A stretch of DNA of 64,000 nucleotides from Burkholderiales bacterium (GCA_026005015.1 BPKG01000001.1:1183501-1247500); one strand, 5' to 3'; positions 46,954-57,700 are shown, counted from the first letter of the stretch. Notes: generated by a model from the sequence alone, not told the origin. A program made the numbers and translations.

Positions 46954-47619
46954 TCACGGGGAAGCGATGATGCCGTTCAGGCCCAGCCGTTCCAGCCTGG
47001 CGAGGGTCTGCTCCGCTGCCTCCCGGGTCGGAAAGGGACCCGCCCGGACCCGCACCTGCTTTCCCTTGGCCGTCGCGACGGTCTCAGTATAGGCCTGGAT
47101 GCCGTTGGCAGAAAGCTTGTCTTTCAACTGCTTGGCATTTTCCGCGCTGGAGAAGGCCCCCACCTGGACCACGTAGGCGCCGGAAATTTCCCACGCCCGG
47201 TTCTCGGCGGTCGCCTTCGTCCTTTCCCTGGATTCTGGCGCAGCGGACCTGGCCTCAGCGGACCTGGCCTCTCGTGCCGGCTCCGGTGGCGCCGGGGCGA
47301 CACCGGCCTGCACCCCGTCCGGCTTCTCCTTCGGGGTGGCCGGCGCGGCGGCCCCGGGCGGCGCAATGGCGGAGGACAAAGCCGCCGGCGGGCGGCTCAC
47401 CGTCCCCGCCTCCTTGGGCGGTGCGGGCGCCACCAGGGGCGGCGCCGTCTCCTGGGAGGGGATGCGGATCTCGATGGATTGGGAGACGGGGCGGGGCTCC
47501 CGCTCGAGCACCATGGGCAGCACCACCACAGCGATCAAGACCAGGGCGATGGCGCCGATCAGCCTTCTGCGCGCGCGCTTCCTGAACTGTAGCTCTTCGC
47601 TGCTGAGCGCTTTCGCCAT
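46954..47619 (-). CDS. SPOR-domain cell division protein (DedD-like)
   Basis: 221 residues with a short cytoplasmic basic N-terminus, one membrane helix (about 18-38, RLIGAIALVLIAVVVLPMVL), a proline/alanine-rich periplasmic linker, and a C-terminal SPOR domain (AYVVQVGAFSSAENAKQLKDKL ... VRAGPFPTREAAEQTLARL). SPOR domains bind denuded peptidoglycan at the division site. It abuts the folC stop and precedes cvpA, as dedD does in other genomes. Confidence 0.88.
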   Translation of the reverse strand: MAKALSSEELQFRKRARRRLIGAIALVLIAVVVLPMVLEREPRPVSQSIEIRIPSQETAPPLVAPAPPKEAGTVSRPPAALSSAIAPPGAAAPATPKEKPDGVQAGVAPAPPEPAREARSAEARSAAPESRERTKATAENRAWEISGAYVVQVGAFSSAENAKQLKDKLSANGIQAYTETVATAKGKQVRVRAGPFPTREAAEQTLARLERLGLNGIIASP

Positions 47620-48948
47620 CTAGGAGGCCGGGATGGAAGGCCTGGGCTCGCCCGCTTGCGCGTGAACCTGCATGATCTCGGCGACGGTGAGAAAGGAGCC
47701 GAACACCACGATTCTATCATCCTCCCTCGCCCGGGCCGAAGCCTCGGCGAAGGCGGCGGCAGGCTGGGAGAAGGCGCGTACCTCCCCTTCCGCCCCCGCG
47801 TCCCGCAGGGCTTGGACGATGCGCTCGGCGCTGGCGCCCCGCTCCCCCGGCAGGGTGGCGGCGAGCCACACGTCCACCCGGGGCTTGAGCGCCCGGGCGA
47901 CGCCCAGGATGTCCTTGTCCTTGAACATGCCGATCACGGCGAAGGTGGTACGGAAGCGCCCCTGGCTCGCCAGGTTTTCCGCCAGGGCCCGGGCCGCGTG
48001 GGGGTTGTGGGCCACGTCCAGCACCACCACCGGGCGGCCCGGCAGCACCTGGAACCGGCCCGGCAGGCGAACCTCCACCAGGCCGCGCCGGATGTCCCCC
48101 GCCGCCACCGGCAGCCGTTCTTTAAGCTCGTCCACCACCGCCAGGGCGGCGGCGGCGTTGCGCAATTGGTAGCCGCCGGCGAGGGCCGGGCGTGGCAGGC
48201 CAGCCCGCCGCACGCCGTAACCCCAGTAGGTCCAGTGGGCCCCTTCCGCGGTGTAGCCGAAGTCGCGCCCGATCTGCAGCAGGTCGGTGCCCACGTCCCG
48301 GGCGTGGGTCTCAATCACGGCCGGCGGATCCGGGTCGGCGCACACTGCCGCGCGTCCGCGCTTGAAGATGCCCGCCTTCTCGAAGCCGATCTCTTCCCGG
48401 GTGTTGCCGAGGTATTCCATGTGGTCGAAGTCGATGCAGGTCACCACCGCGCAGTCGTTGTCGAAGATATTGACCGCGTCCAGGCGCCCACCCAGCCCCA
48501 CCTCCAGGACCGCCACATCCACCCGGGACTCGATGAAGATGAGCATGGCCGCCAGGGTGCCGAACTCGAAGTAGGTGAGGGGCGTCGAGCCCCGGGCCGC
48601 CTCGATCCGGCGGAACGCCTCCACCAGGGCCTCGTCGGCCGCCTCCCGTTGCGCCACCCGGACCCGCTCGTTGTAGCGCAGCAGATGGGGGGAGGTGTAG
48701 AGCCCCACCCGGTAGCCGGCGCAGGCATAGATGGATTCCAGCAGGGCGCACACGGAGCCCTTGCCGTTGGTGCCGCCCACGGTGATCACCGGAAACGGCG
48801 GCACGAGCCCGAGGGTCTTCCAGACCCGGGATACCCGGTCCAGCCCCATTTCGATGACCCGGGCAGTCCCCTGCTCGAGACGGGCGAGCCATTGGGCGAG
48901 GCTCGCCCCGGGGCCGAGGGCGGACATGGAAGGGAATTCGCTGGGCAT
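47620..48948 (-). CDS. folC: bifunctional folylpolyglutamate synthase/dihydrofolate synthase
   Basis: Adds glutamate to dihydropteroate and to folates. The 442 residues have the Mur-ligase-like ATP loop GGTNGKGSVCALLESI (near 58-73), SPHLLRYNERVRV, GLGGRLDAVN, and DVAHNPHAARAL in the C-terminal domain. The length is normal. It lies between accD and the SPOR gene, the usual order. Confidence 0.97.
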   Translation of the reverse strand: MPSEFPSMSALGPGASLAQWLARLEQGTARVIEMGLDRVSRVWKTLGLVPPFPVITVGGTNGKGSVCALLESIYACAGYRVGLYTSPHLLRYNERVRVAQREAADEALVEAFRRIEAARGSTPLTYFEFGTLAAMLIFIESRVDVAVLEVGLGGRLDAVNIFDNDCAVVTCIDFDHMEYLGNTREEIGFEKAGIFKRGRAAVCADPDPPAVIETHARDVGTDLLQIGRDFGYTAEGAHWTYWGYGVRRAGLPRPALAGGYQLRNAAAALAVVDELKERLPVAAGDIRRGLVEVRLPGRFQVLPGRPVVVLDVAHNPHAARALAENLASQGRFRTTFAVIGMFKDKDILGVARALKPRVDVWLAATLPGERGASAERIVQALRDAGAEGEVRAFSQPAAAFAEASARAREDDRIVVFGSFLTVAEIMQVHAQAGEPRPSIPAS

Positions 48949-49000
48949 GGGATTGATCCGCAGGGAAACGGCCGGAATCGATCCGGGACGGGGGAAGGGT

Positions 49001-49864
49001 TCAAACGGCCGGGGCGCGCATGAGCAGGGTGACCAGGCTCGCCAGGGTGTCCCGCATCCGGCGCCGGTCCACGATCAGGTCGATAGCCCCGTGCTCCAGG
49101 AGAAACTCCGAGCGCTGGAACCCCTCGGGCAGGGTCTCCCGCACCGTCTGCTCGATCACCCGGGGGCCGGCGAAACCGATCAGGGCCCCGGGCTCGGCGA
49201 TTACCACGTCGCCGATCATGGCGAAGCTGGCCGAGACGCCCCCCATGGTGGGATCGGTGAGCACGGAGATGAACGGCAGCCGTGCCTCGGCGAGCTTGCC
49301 CAGGGCGGCGTTGGTCTTGGCCATCTGCATGAGGGAAAAGAGCCCCTCCTGCATGCGCGCGCCCCCGGTGGCGGTGAAGCAGACGTAGGGAAGGTTTCCC
49401 TCCAGACAGGCCCGCACCCCCCGCACGAAACGCTCCCCCACCACCGAGCCCATGGAGCCGCCCATGAAATCGAACTCGAAGGCGGCCGCCACCAGGGGCA
49501 CCGTCTTGACGCTGCCCTGGATCACCACCAGGGCGTCGTCCTCGCCGGTTTCCGCCTGCGCCTCCTGGAGCCGCTCGGTGTAGCGCTTGCTGTCTTTGAA
49601 TTTAAGCGCATCCACCGGCACCACTTCGGCGCCGATCTCAAAACGCCCCTCCGGGTCCAGCAGCAGGTTCAATCGCTCCCGCGCCCCGAGCCGGTTGTGG
49701 TGGTTGCATTTGGGGCAGACGTTGAGATTCTTCTCCAGGTCGGAGTAATACAGCACCGCCTCGCACGCCTCGCACTTGCTCCACAAGCCCTCCGGCACTC
49801 CGCGCCGGCCGCCCACGTCCCGGCGCTTGATCTTGGGAGGAAGGAGCTTGCGGAGCCAGCTCAC
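49001..49864 (-). CDS. accD: acetyl-CoA carboxylase carboxyltransferase subunit beta
   Basis: Transfers the carboxyl group from biotin to acetyl-CoA together with AccA. The 287 residues have the N-terminal four-cysteine zinc finger, Cys31/Cys34 in CEAC and Cys50/Cys53 in CPKC, and the crotonase-fold segments [44 protein letters not shown] and [11 protein letters not shown]. The GTG start overlaps the trpA stop as GTGA; the longer open frame upstream overlaps trpA and is not used. Confidence 0.97.
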   Translation of the reverse strand: MSWLRKLLPPKIKRRDVGGRRGVPEGLWSKCEACEAVLYYSDLEKNLNVCPKCNHHNRLGARERLNLLLDPEGRFEIGAEVVPVDALKFKDSKRYTERLQEAQAETGEDDALVVIQGSVKTVPLVAAAFEFDFMGGSMGSVVGERFVRGVRACLEGNLPYVCFTATGGARMQEGLFSLMQMAKTNAALGKLAEARLPFISVLTDPTMGGVSASFAMIGDVVIAEPGALIGFAGPRVIEQTVRETLPEGFQRSEFLLEHGAIDLIVDRRRMRDTLASLVTLLMRAPAV

Positions 49865-50685
49865 GGGACCCTCCCCGGGGCCGCGGCGCCCTGGTCCATG
49901 CCTTCCCGCAGGCTCGCCACCAGGGTCCGCACCCGGGCCGGCACGGCGTCCCGGGGCGAGTCCTCGATCTCCTGGACGATGCGGCTGCCCACCACCACCG
50001 CGTCCGCCACCTCCGCCACCGCGCGCGCGGTCCGGGCGTCCCGGATGCCAAAGCCCACGCCGATGGGGAGCCGGATGCTCCGCCGCAGGACGGCGATGCG
50101 GGAACGCACGTCGTCCAGGTCCAGGTGGGAAGCGCCGGTCACTCCCTTCAGGGAGACGTAATAGACGTAGCCGCGGGCAAGCCGCGCTACCTGGGCGATG
50201 CGGGCCTCGGGGGTGGTGGGGGAGAGAAGATAGATGGGGTCGACCTCCGCAGCCGTGAGCCGCCGCGCCAGCGCCTCCCCCTCTTCGGGAGGATAGTCCA
50301 CCACCAGCACCCCATCCACCCCGCACGCCCGCGCCTGCTCGACGAAGGCGTCATAGCCCATCGCCTCAATGGGGTTGGCGTAGCCCATGAGCACCACGGG
50401 CGTCTCCCCGTCGAGCCGGCGGAACGCCTCCACTAGGCCGAGCACCTGACGCAGGGTGATTCCCTGCTTGAGGGCCCGCTCGGAAGCGCGCTGGATGACG
50501 GGGCCGTCGGCCATGGGGTCGGAAAAAGGCACCCCCAGCTCGATCACGTCGGCACCCCCCGCCACCAGGGCCTCCAGGATGGGAAGGGTGAGCCGGGGCT
50601 CGGGATCTCCCGCGGTGACGAAAGGGATCAAGGCCTTGCGGCCCTGCCGCTGGAGTCGCTCGAAGGCGGCGCCGATGCGTGACAT
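49861..50685 (-). CDS. trpA: tryptophan synthase alpha subunit
   Basis: Cleaves indole-3-glycerol phosphate to indole. The 274 residues contain catalytic Glu49 ([19 protein letters not shown], with Asp60), [10 protein letters not shown] and [10 protein letters not shown]. The length is typical. It follows trpB by 22 bases and overlaps accD by four bases. Confidence 0.98.
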   Translation of the reverse strand: MSRIGAAFERLQRQGRKALIPFVTAGDPEPRLTLPILEALVAGGADVIELGVPFSDPMADGPVIQRASERALKQGITLRQVLGLVEAFRRLDGETPVVLMGYANPIEAMGYDAFVEQARACGVDGVLVVDYPPEEGEALARRLTAAEVDPIYLLSPTTPEARIAQVARLARGYVYYVSLKGVTGASHLDLDDVRSRIAVLRRSIRLPIGVGFGIRDARTARAVAEVADAVVVGSRIVQEIEDSPRDAVPARVRTLVASLREGMDQGAAAPGRVP

Positions 50686-50707
50686 GACGCTTGCGTCCGC
50701 GGCGGTT

Positions 50708-51907
50708 TTAGAGGCTGATTCCGCAGCGGCTGGCCACGGTGTTGATGTCCTTGTCGCCGCGGCCGGAGAGATTCACCAGCAGCAGGGCGTCCTTGGACAG
50801 GGTGGGCGCCAGTCTCGCCGCGTACGCCAGGGCGTGGGCCGATTCCAGGGCCGGGATGATGCCCTCGTACCGGCACAAGGCGTGGAAGGCCTCCAGTGCC
50901 TCCTCGTCGGTGACCGCCACGTACTCGGCCCGGCCGCTGTCCTTGAGCCAGGCGTGCTCAGGCCCCACTCCCGGGTAATCCAGGCCGGCAGAGATGGAGT
51001 GGGTCTCCAGGATCTGGCCGTCCTCATCCTGGAGGAGATAGGTGCGATTGCCGTGCAGGACGCCCGGCCTACCTGCGCACAGGGTCGCCGCGTGGCGACC
51101 ACTATCCAGGCCGTGACCGCCCGCCTCCACACCGATCATGCGCACCCGGGGCTCGCCCAGGTAGGGATGGAACAGGCCGATGGCGTTGGAGCCGCCACCC
51201 ACGCAAGCGATCAGGACATCGGGCTGGCGCCCGAACTGTTCCAGCATTTGGCTTTTGGCCTCCTGCCCGATGACCGTCTGGAAGTCCCGCACCATCATGG
51301 GATAGGGATGGGGGCCCGCCACGGTGCCGATGATGTAGAAGGTGTCGTCCACGTGGGTGACCCAGTCCCGCATGGCCTCGTTGAGGGCGTCCTTGAGGGT
51401 CTTGGAGCCGCTTTCCACCGGCACCACGGTAGCGCCCAGGAGCTTCATGCGAAACACGTTGGGCGCCTGGCGCTTCACGTCTTCCGAGCCCATGTACACC
51501 ACGCACTCCATGCCGTAGCGGGCGGCCACGGTGGCGGTTGCCACCCCGTGCTGGCCGGCCCCCGTCTCGGCGATCACCCGGGGCTTGCCCATACGCCGCG
51601 CGAGCAGGGCTTGGCCCACGGTGTTGTTGATCTTGTGGGCGCCGGTATGGTTGAGGTCTTCGCGTTTCAGCAGGATCTGCGCCCCGCCCAGCTCCCGGGA
51701 CCAGCGCCGGGCGTGATAGATCGGGCTGGGACGGCCCACGTAATGGCGCAGCTCGTCGGCCAGCTCCGCCTGAAACTCGGGATCGTGACGCAGCCGCTCG
51801 TACTGGGTCTTGAGCTCTTCCAGGGCCGCCATCAGCGTCTCGGCCACGAACACGCCGCCGTAAGGACCGAAATGGCCGGCCTTATCGGGCAAGTCGTACA
51901 TCTGCAT
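50708..51907 (-). CDS. trpB: tryptophan synthase beta subunit
   Basis: Condenses indole with serine. The 399-residue PLP enzyme has HTGAHKINN with Lys92 as the PLP lysine, [10 protein letters not shown] and [10 protein letters not shown], with LSGRGDKDI at the C-terminus. Its start lies inside the 3' end of trpF (26-base overlap), with AAAGGG as Shine-Dalgarno; a second ATG two codons in is possible. Confidence 0.98.
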   Translation of the reverse strand: MQMYDLPDKAGHFGPYGGVFVAETLMAALEELKTQYERLRHDPEFQAELADELRHYVGRPSPIYHARRWSRELGGAQILLKREDLNHTGAHKINNTVGQALLARRMGKPRVIAETGAGQHGVATATVAARYGMECVVYMGSEDVKRQAPNVFRMKLLGATVVPVESGSKTLKDALNEAMRDWVTHVDDTFYIIGTVAGPHPYPMMVRDFQTVIGQEAKSQMLEQFGRQPDVLIACVGGGSNAIGLFHPYLGEPRVRMIGVEAGGHGLDSGRHAATLCAGRPGVLHGNRTYLLQDEDGQILETHSISAGLDYPGVGPEHAWLKDSGRAEYVAVTDEEALEAFHALCRYEGIIPALESAHALAYAARLAPTLSKDALLLVNLSGRGDKDINTVASRCGISL

Positions 51908-52514
51908 TCCGGACCCTTTCGATGAAGGCGGCGATCTTCGCCGCGTCCTTGATCCCCTTGTCCGCTTCCACGCCGCTCGAGACGTCCACGGCCCAGGGCC
52001 GCACCGCCTGGATCGCTTCGGCCACGTTCTCGGGCGTGAGCCCCCCGGACAGGATCACCGGGAGCGGCAACCCCTGGGGCACCAGGGACCAGTCGAAGCG
52101 CTCCCCCGTACCGCCCGGGACGCCGGGCCGGTAAGCGTCCAGCAGAAGCCCCCGAGCCTCGCGATAACGAATGAAATATTTTAGCAGATCGAGTTCCGGC
52201 CGGACCCGCGCCGCCTTGACGTAGGGAAGGCCGAAGCGGGCGCAGAACTCGGGGGGCTCGTCCCCATGGAACTGGAGAAGCTGCAGGGGCACGACGCCCA
52301 GCACCTCCCGCACCCAGGCCGGCTCCGGGTCCACGAACAGCCCCACGCAGGTCACGAACGGCGGCACCGCCCGGGCGATGGCGGCGGCCCGCTGGGGGTC
52401 GATGAAGCGCGGGCTTGGGTCGTAGAACACGAACCCGACCGCGTGGGCCCCCAGGCGGGCGGCGGCCTGGGCGTCCTCGGCCCGGGTGATGCCGCAGATT
52501 TTGACCGCCGTCAC
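51882..52514 (-). CDS. trpF: phosphoribosylanthranilate isomerase
   Basis: Third step of tryptophan synthesis. The 210 residues start [18 protein letters not shown] with catalytic Cys7, then [19 protein letters not shown] with the catalytic Asp, [10 protein letters not shown] and [15 protein letters not shown]. The GTG start overlaps the truA stop (GTGA). A much longer open frame upstream is the shadow of truA. Confidence 0.97.
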   Translation of the reverse strand: MTAVKICGITRAEDAQAAARLGAHAVGFVFYDPSPRFIDPQRAAAIARAVPPFVTCVGLFVDPEPAWVREVLGVVPLQLLQFHGDEPPEFCARFGLPYVKAARVRPELDLLKYFIRYREARGLLLDAYRPGVPGGTGERFDWSLVPQGLPLPVILSGGLTPENVAEAIQAVRPWAVDVSSGVEADKGIKDAAKIAAFIERVRNADVRLAR

Positions 52515-53329
52515 CCGTCCTCCAGGGCCATCGCTGGGATCGATTCGAAAGGGAGCACGGCGTCTCGCGCCCAGCCCGCGGGCAGGTTCCAGCGCGGCTC
52601 GTAGCGCACACCCGAGAAATACAGGCCATCGGCGGGAAACGTGGGCGCCCCAAGCGCCCGGTCGCGGCCTTTCAGGACCTGGGCCAGCCACTCGGGGGGA
52701 TAGGCGCCCTTGCCCACGTACACCAGGCAGCCCAGGATGTTCCTCACCATATGATGAAGGAATGCGTTGGCCCGGAAGTCGAAGACGAGAAGGGATCCCT
52801 CGCGCCGGATCGCCAGCTGCGAGAGGGTGCGCACCGGCGTGCGCGCCTGGCACTCCGACGAGCGGAAGGCGCTGAAATCGTGCTCTCCGACGAGGTGGCG
52901 GGCCGCTTCCCGCATGCGCTCCAGGTCCAGAGCTTGGTGAAACCAGCCCACCCGGCCGCTTGCCACCCCGGGGCGCACAGGGTGATTCAACAGCAGGTAG
53001 CGGTAGCTGCGCTCCCGGGCGCTGAAGCGGGCGTGGAAATCCTCTGCCACCGGCCGGGCCCACAACACCGCCACCGAGGCCGGCAAATGGGTGTTGGTGC
53101 CCCGCACCCAGGCGCTTTCCGGCCGCGCCGCTCGGGTGTCAAAATGCACCACCTGGGCCAGGGCATGGACGCCGGCGTCGGTGCGCCCCGCCGCCACCAC
53201 CCGCACCGGATGGCCGGCGATGGCGCCCAGGGCCCGCTCCAGGGCGTCCTGCACCGAGCAGCCGTCCGCCTGGCTCTGCCAGCCGCAGAAACGGCTACCG
53301 TCGTATTCCAGCCCGAGGGCGATTCTCAC
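52511..53329 (-). CDS. truA: tRNA pseudouridine(38-40) synthase
   Basis: Modifies uridines 38-40 in tRNA anticodon stems. The 272 residues include the start [20 protein letters not shown], the catalytic Asp51 in [17 protein letters not shown], and [19 protein letters not shown]. The GTG start was chosen because it overlaps the upstream stop as GTGA, like trpF and accD, and matches the family N-terminus; a GTG four codons earlier is open. Confidence 0.95.
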   Translation of the reverse strand: MRIALGLEYDGSRFCGWQSQADGCSVQDALERALGAIAGHPVRVVAAGRTDAGVHALAQVVHFDTRAARPESAWVRGTNTHLPASVAVLWARPVAEDFHARFSARERSYRYLLLNHPVRPGVASGRVGWFHQALDLERMREAARHLVGEHDFSAFRSSECQARTPVRTLSQLAIRREGSLLVFDFRANAFLHHMVRNILGCLVYVGKGAYPPEWLAQVLKGRDRALGAPTFPADGLYFSGVRYEPRWNLPAGWARDAVLPFESIPAMALEDG

Positions 53330-53955
53330 GCGGCAAGCCACGCGGAAGCGGCGGCGAGCGCCGCCAGCAGGCAGGCGTCGCGCCAGGAAAACCGCTGGGC
53401 CGGCAGCACCACACGGCCAGGCCCGGGGGGAGCATCGGACCCGGCCGGCAGCCGGGCCAACTCGGCGAAGGGCCGGCGCCCCGCCTCCCCCGTCCCCTCG
53501 GCGTAATGCAGGGTGAGCCAGAGTCGCACCGCGACCCGGTCGGCCTTCGCCCCTACCCAGGACAGGGGCATGAGCAGGACATAGAGCCCGGCGAGCAGCG
53601 CCTCCCAGCTATAGCCGCCCAGCACCAGGGCCAGGAGAGCGAGCAACGCAGCGAGCCGCGCCGCCTGCGCTCCCCCCGCCATCCATCCCGCCGACTCGTG
53701 CCCGGGCACCAGAAAAGCGTAAGCGACGAGGAGCGCCAGCAGCAGCCAGCGGCTGCGCATCAGGAGCGCGAGGAACCGGCGGGGTTGCACGGCGAGGGCG
53801 AGACCGAAGACCAGGCCGCAGCCTGCCGCCAAGGCCGCGCCCTCCAGGCGCTGGAACAGAAGGGCGGCGCCGAGCCAGGCCGCCAAGGCGGTGGCGGGGT
53901 GGATCAGGAACACAGGGTAAGCGTGCAGCACGGGCCGGAAGCGAAGCGCAGGCAA
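53326..53955 (-). CDS. predicted membrane protein, CbiQ/EcfT-like in appearance
   Basis: 209 residues with four or five hydrophobic segments (about 17-36, 40-56, 68-86, 98-115 and 120-137) and a short C-terminal helix. HPATALAAWLGAALLF at the start and the loop SWVGAKADRVAVRLWLTLHYAE resemble the membrane scaffold of ECF transporters (EcfT/CbiQ), but the match is weak and no ATPase gene is near. Its stop overlaps the truA start as GTGA, so it is co-translated. It lies between fimV and truA. Confidence 0.62.
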   Translation of the reverse strand: MPALRFRPVLHAYPVFLIHPATALAAWLGAALLFQRLEGAALAAGCGLVFGLALAVQPRRFLALLMRSRWLLLALLVAYAFLVPGHESAGWMAGGAQAARLAALLALLALVLGGYSWEALLAGLYVLLMPLSWVGAKADRVAVRLWLTLHYAEGTGEAGRRPFAELARLPAGSDAPPGPGRVVLPAQRFSWRDACLLAALAAASAWLAA

Positions 53956-54022
53956 CGGAATCCATCATACCAGCGCCCGCGGACGGACGTTCGCGGGAGG
54001 GGGGCTGGATGGTGCCGCCCCC

Positions 54023-56416
54023 TCAGAGGGTTTCGAGGAGGGCCTGGGCGTCGCGCCGTTGCTGCTCGTCGCCTTCCCGCAAGACCTCCTGCAGGATCTC
54101 CCGGGCACCCTCCTTGTCGCCCATTTCCTTATAGGCCTTGGCCAGGTCGAACTTGGTGGCCACCTCCTGCCAGTGGGCGTCCTTCACCCCGCCGGGGGTC
54201 TCCTGCGCCGGCTCGCCCAGGTCCAGGCTGAAATCGAAATCCAGCTTGGTGGCGGTGGATTCCTGGGGCCCCGCCGGACGGTCCCCCGTGCGGCTCTGTT
54301 CCAGCCCGGAGAGATCGAAGCTGACGCTCAGGCTCTCGTCCACGTCCCGGGCGGCCTTCATCTCCCTCTGATGGCCGGCGGTCACGCCGGAGGTAATCTC
54401 GAAGTCCACCGTGCTGGTGTCGACCCCGGCCCTCTCGCCCTCGGCCGACGGCGCCGGTCTTTGCGGGGGCGTTTCCGCCTGGGGCTTGCCACCCAGGTCG
54501 AAATCGACGTCCATCCCCAAGCTTCGTTCCGTCGCCAGGGCCACCGTGCCCAGCCCCGCGCCGGAAGCGGCCGGAGCGGGCGTGCCCCCATAAAGGGGAT
54601 TGGTCGGATCCAGGGCGAGGCCCATGGCCACGGCCTTTTCCCAGTGAGGGGTGCCTGGGGCGATGGCTTGCAGCCTGCGCGCCGTCTCCTCGAACTGGGC
54701 CTTGTCCTGGCGCATGCTGTAGACCTCCAGCAGCTTGAGGTACAGCTCAGGTCGCTTGGGCGTCTTGGCGAGGGCTTCCTTGAGCACCTCCTCGGCCTGG
54801 GCGTCGCGCCGGTAAGTGAGATAGACCTCCGCCTCCTGGAGGGGATCCACTTCGTCCAGGGTACCCGGCCCGGCCGCGGTGCTCTCCGCCGACAGGGGCG
54901 CCGTAGCTTCCTGGGAAGCCGCGGCGGCGGCCGGAGCCGAGTCGATTCCCGGCTCGGCGAACACCTCCTCGGGCGCGGCCCTCGCGGCCTGCCGCCTGCG
55001 GCTGGCGTATAGCCCCCAGCCCAGGAGCAGCACCACCACGCCACCCGCCCCGGCCAGATAAAGGGGCTCACCTAGGAGCGTCTCCATCAGGGACGGTTCC
55101 GCGGGAGGCGGCGGAGCGGGTTTCGGCGCCGCTTGCTGCCGGGGCTGCTCCGGCGCCGGGGCCTCTTGGGCCGGCGGCTGGGGCGCCGGCGCGGCGGGGG
55201 CGGTCTCGGGCTTCACTTGAGGCTGGGGCGCGGCGCCCGCCTGGGCGGCAGACTCCGGTTTCGCCTGGGGTGCGTCGGTTTTCCCTGCCTCGGAGGCCGT
55301 GGGCACGAGGGGTTGGCCCTTGAGCTCCAGGAGCTTTTGCATGTCCTGGATATTCTTCTCCAGGAGGGCCACCCGCTCCTGGGCCTCCTTGAGGGCCTTT
55401 TCCTTGGCGACGTTTTCCTCTTCCAGGGCGCGGATGCGCTCCTGCAGCGACTGGCCCGCAGGGGCGAGCTCCGCTTCCGCCTTGGAGAGCTTGAGCACTT
55501 CCTTGGGCGGCTCGGCTTGTCCCTTCTCTTCCACCGCCGCCGTCACCTGGCCCGCGGCGGCCTGCCCTTCGCCCGCGGGCGATTCCACGGTCGCCGCGGC
55601 GGCAGCGAGCTGATCCCGGTAGGCTTTCCAGCTCGCCACCTGGGCGCGGAACTCGGCCACCGCCTCCTTCTGACCGATGGCCATCGTCTCTTCCCGGTTG
55701 GGGACACGCAGGATGGGCCCGGCCTTAAGCCGGTTCATGTTGTTGTCCATGAAGGCGTCCGGGTTGGAGCGGAACAGGGCGACCAGCATCTGTTCCAGGG
55801 ACGCCCCCGGGTGACGGGTGCGCTCGGCGATCTGGCTCAGAGTCTCGCCCCGTCGGACGGGCCCGTAGGTTCCCGGAGTGGGCTCGGCGGGTGCGGCCGC
55901 CACCACCGGGGCCGGTCCAGGAGAAGGTGCTGGCGCCGCCCGGGAAGGCGGTGCGGGCTGCGGCGGAGCTTCCTGCGGCCGGGCTTCCTTCACCTCGGGC
56001 ACGGCCGGCTTGGGCGCTGCGTAGGCAGGAGGATCCAGCAGGAAGGTGTACTCCCGCGTCACCGCTCCGGTGGTCCAGGTGAGCTCCACCAGGACGTTGA
56101 GGAAAGGATCGGTGATGGGCTGGGTGGAGGTGAGGACCACCACCGGCCGGCCGGCGCGGGTTTCGATCTTCGCCCGCACCGAGGCGAGCCCCGGCTGGTA
56201 ATCGATGTTGGCCTGCTTATAGGCGGAAGGGGGCGCGATGCGCGCCTGGAGCGAGGCGAGCTCGTCGCTCCGGACGGAGACGATCTCGATTTCCGCCTGC
56301 AAAGGATCGCCGAGGGCCGAGTGCACGGTGAGCTTGCCGAGCCCCGCGGCCAGCGCCGCCACGGGCAGGCCCAGGGCACCCAGCAACAGCCCGAGTCTTG
56401 AAATCAGTTTCACCAC
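54023..56416 (-). CDS. fimV: FimV-type peptidoglycan-binding scaffold protein
   Basis: A large inner-membrane protein with a LysM domain. FimV proteins organise the type IV pilus/type II secretion base and cell polarity. The 797 residues comprise a signal peptide (1-24), a FimV N-domain (LGKLTVHSALGDPLQAEIEI), LysM (YGPVRRGETLSQIAERTR, near 185-240), a coiled coil (about 330-375), a Pro/Ala/Gln-rich linker, one membrane helix (LAGAGGVVVLLLGWGLYASRR, given in part here), a TPR region and the C-terminal FimV motif DLAKAYKEMGDKEGAREILQ. It follows asd, as in Pseudomonas and many betaproteobacteria. Confidence 0.93.
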   Translation of the reverse strand: MVKLISRLGLLLGALGLPVAALAAGLGKLTVHSALGDPLQAEIEIVSVRSDELASLQARIAPPSAYKQANIDYQPGLASVRAKIETRAGRPVVVLTSTQPITDPFLNVLVELTWTTGAVTREYTFLLDPPAYAAPKPAVPEVKEARPQEAPPQPAPPSRAAPAPSPGPAPVVAAAPAEPTPGTYGPVRRGETLSQIAERTRHPGASLEQMLVALFRSNPDAFMDNNMNRLKAGPILRVPNREETMAIGQKEAVAEFRAQVASWKAYRDQLAAAAATVESPAGEGQAAAGQVTAAVEEKGQAEPPKEVLKLSKAEAELAPAGQSLQERIRALEEENVAKEKALKEAQERVALLEKNIQDMQKLLELKGQPLVPTASEAGKTDAPQAKPESAAQAGAAPQPQVKPETAPAAPAPQPPAQEAPAPEQPRQQAAPKPAPPPPAEPSLMETLLGEPLYLAGAGGVVVLLLGWGLYASRRRQAARAAPEEVFAEPGIDSAPAAAAASQEATAPLSAESTAAGPGTLDEVDPLQEAEVYLTYRRDAQAEEVLKEALAKTPKRPELYLKLLEVYSMRQDKAQFEETARRLQAIAPGTPHWEKAVAMGLALDPTNPLYGGTPAPAASGAGLGTVALATERSLGMDVDFDLGGKPQAETPPQRPAPSAEGERAGVDTSTVDFEITSGVTAGHQREMKAARDVDESLSVSFDLSGLEQSRTGDRPAGPQESTATKLDFDFSLDLGEPAQETPGGVKDAHWQEVATKFDLAKAYKEMGDKEGAREILQEVLREGDEQQRRDAQALLETL

Positions 56417-56448
56417 GCCGCGTCTCCCTGGGGGCCTTCTGGAGTTCT

Positions 56449-56476
56449 AGTGTACATCAAATAGTTATGGATTCAA
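56449..56476 (-). promoter_or_regulatory. sigma-70 type promoter for fimV
   Basis: TTGAAT and TACACT are separated by 16 bases in an AT-rich patch on the minus strand, 32 bases before the fimV ATG. In the rest of the 171-base asd-fimV gap I see only a weak CGCCC/GGGCG stem without T-tract. Confidence 0.55.
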
Positions 56477-56587
56477 GTTAAATTGAACTCTCGCTTCCCG
56501 CCCTCACTCGGGCGTTGCCTGAGGAGAATCTCGGCATCCAAGGCGGTGGTTGTCCCGTTGCCGCCCTTCGATGATCGAGCCCAGCTT

Positions 56588-57700
56588 TCAAGCCTGCTGG
56601 AGGATGCGCAGCATCCGCCTCAGGGGCTCGGCGGCGCCCCACAGGAGCTGATCGCCGCAGGTGAAAGCGCCCAGGTACTCGCCCCCCATGTTGAGCTTGC
56701 GCAACCGCCCGACCGCAATGGCCAGGGTGCCGCTGACCGCCGCCGGGGTGAGTTCGCGGATGGAGTCCTCGCGCCGGTTGGGGACGACCTTCACCCAGTC
56801 GTTGGCCGAAGCGAGCATGTCCTCGACCTCGTCCAGGGGCGCGTCCTTTTTGAGCTTCACGGTGAGGGCCTGGCTGTGGCAGCGCATGGCGCCCACCCGC
56901 ACGCAGATGCCGTCCACCGGCACGGGCTCGCCTTCACGCCCCAGGATCTTGTTGGTCTCCGCTTGCCCTTTCCATTCCTCCCGGCTCTGGCCGTTGCCCA
57001 TCTCCCGGTCGATCCACGGAATCAGGCTTCCGGCCAGCGGTACCTGGAAATGCTCCGCGGGAAAATCCGGCCGGCGCAGGGTATGGGTCACCACCCGGTC
57101 GATCTCCAGGATGGAGGAGGCCGGGTCGTCGAGCAGCGGTTTCGCCGCCCCGGCGATGGTCTCCATCTGAACGAGCAGCTCCCGCATGTTCTGGGCGCCG
57201 GCGCCGGAGGCGGCCTGGTAAGTCATAGCCGTCATCCACTCCACCAGGCCGTTGCGGAACAGCCCGCCCATGGCCATCAGCATGAGGCTCACGGTGCAAT
57301 TGCCGCCGATATAGTTCTTGACCCCCCGCGAGAGCGCGTCTTCGATCACCGGCATGTTCACCGGGTCCAGGATGATGACGCTGTCCTTGTCCATGCGAAG
57401 CGTCGAGGCGGCGTCGATCCAGTAACCATCCCAGCCGCCCGCGCGCAGCCTAGGATACACCTCGCCGGTGTAGTCGCCTCCCTGGCAGGTGACGATCACG
57501 TCCATGGCCCGCAGGGCCTCAAGGTCCTTGGCGTCCTTGAGGGGCGGCACGTCCCGGCCGATGGCCGGCCCCTTGCCGCCCGCCTGGGAAGTGCTGAAGA
57601 ACACCGGCTCGATGGCGTCGAAGTCGTTCTCTTCCCGCATGCGCTGCATGAGCACCGAGCCCACCATGCCGCGCCATCCTACGAAACCTACCCGAAGCAT
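56588..57700 (-). CDS. asd: aspartate-semialdehyde dehydrogenase
   Basis: Reduces aspartyl phosphate for lysine, methionine and threonine. The 370 residues have the NADP loop [12 protein letters not shown], the catalytic Cys135 in [16 protein letters not shown], and [14 protein letters not shown] with the catalytic His region. This is the Gram-negative branch of the family. The start was set at [14 protein letters not shown]; the longer open frame is out of register with leuB. It follows leuB after 61 bases. Confidence 0.97.
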   Translation of the reverse strand: MLRVGFVGWRGMVGSVLMQRMREENDFDAIEPVFFSTSQAGGKGPAIGRDVPPLKDAKDLEALRAMDVIVTCQGGDYTGEVYPRLRAGGWDGYWIDAASTLRMDKDSVIILDPVNMPVIEDALSRGVKNYIGGNCTVSLMLMAMGGLFRNGLVEWMTAMTYQAASGAGAQNMRELLVQMETIAGAAKPLLDDPASSILEIDRVVTHTLRRPDFPAEHFQVPLAGSLIPWIDREMGNGQSREEWKGQAETNKILGREGEPVPVDGICVRVGAMRCHSQALTVKLKKDAPLDEVEDMLASANDWVKVVPNRREDSIRELTPAAVSGTLAIAVGRLRKLNMGGEYLGAFTCGDQLLWGAAEPLRRMLRILQQA

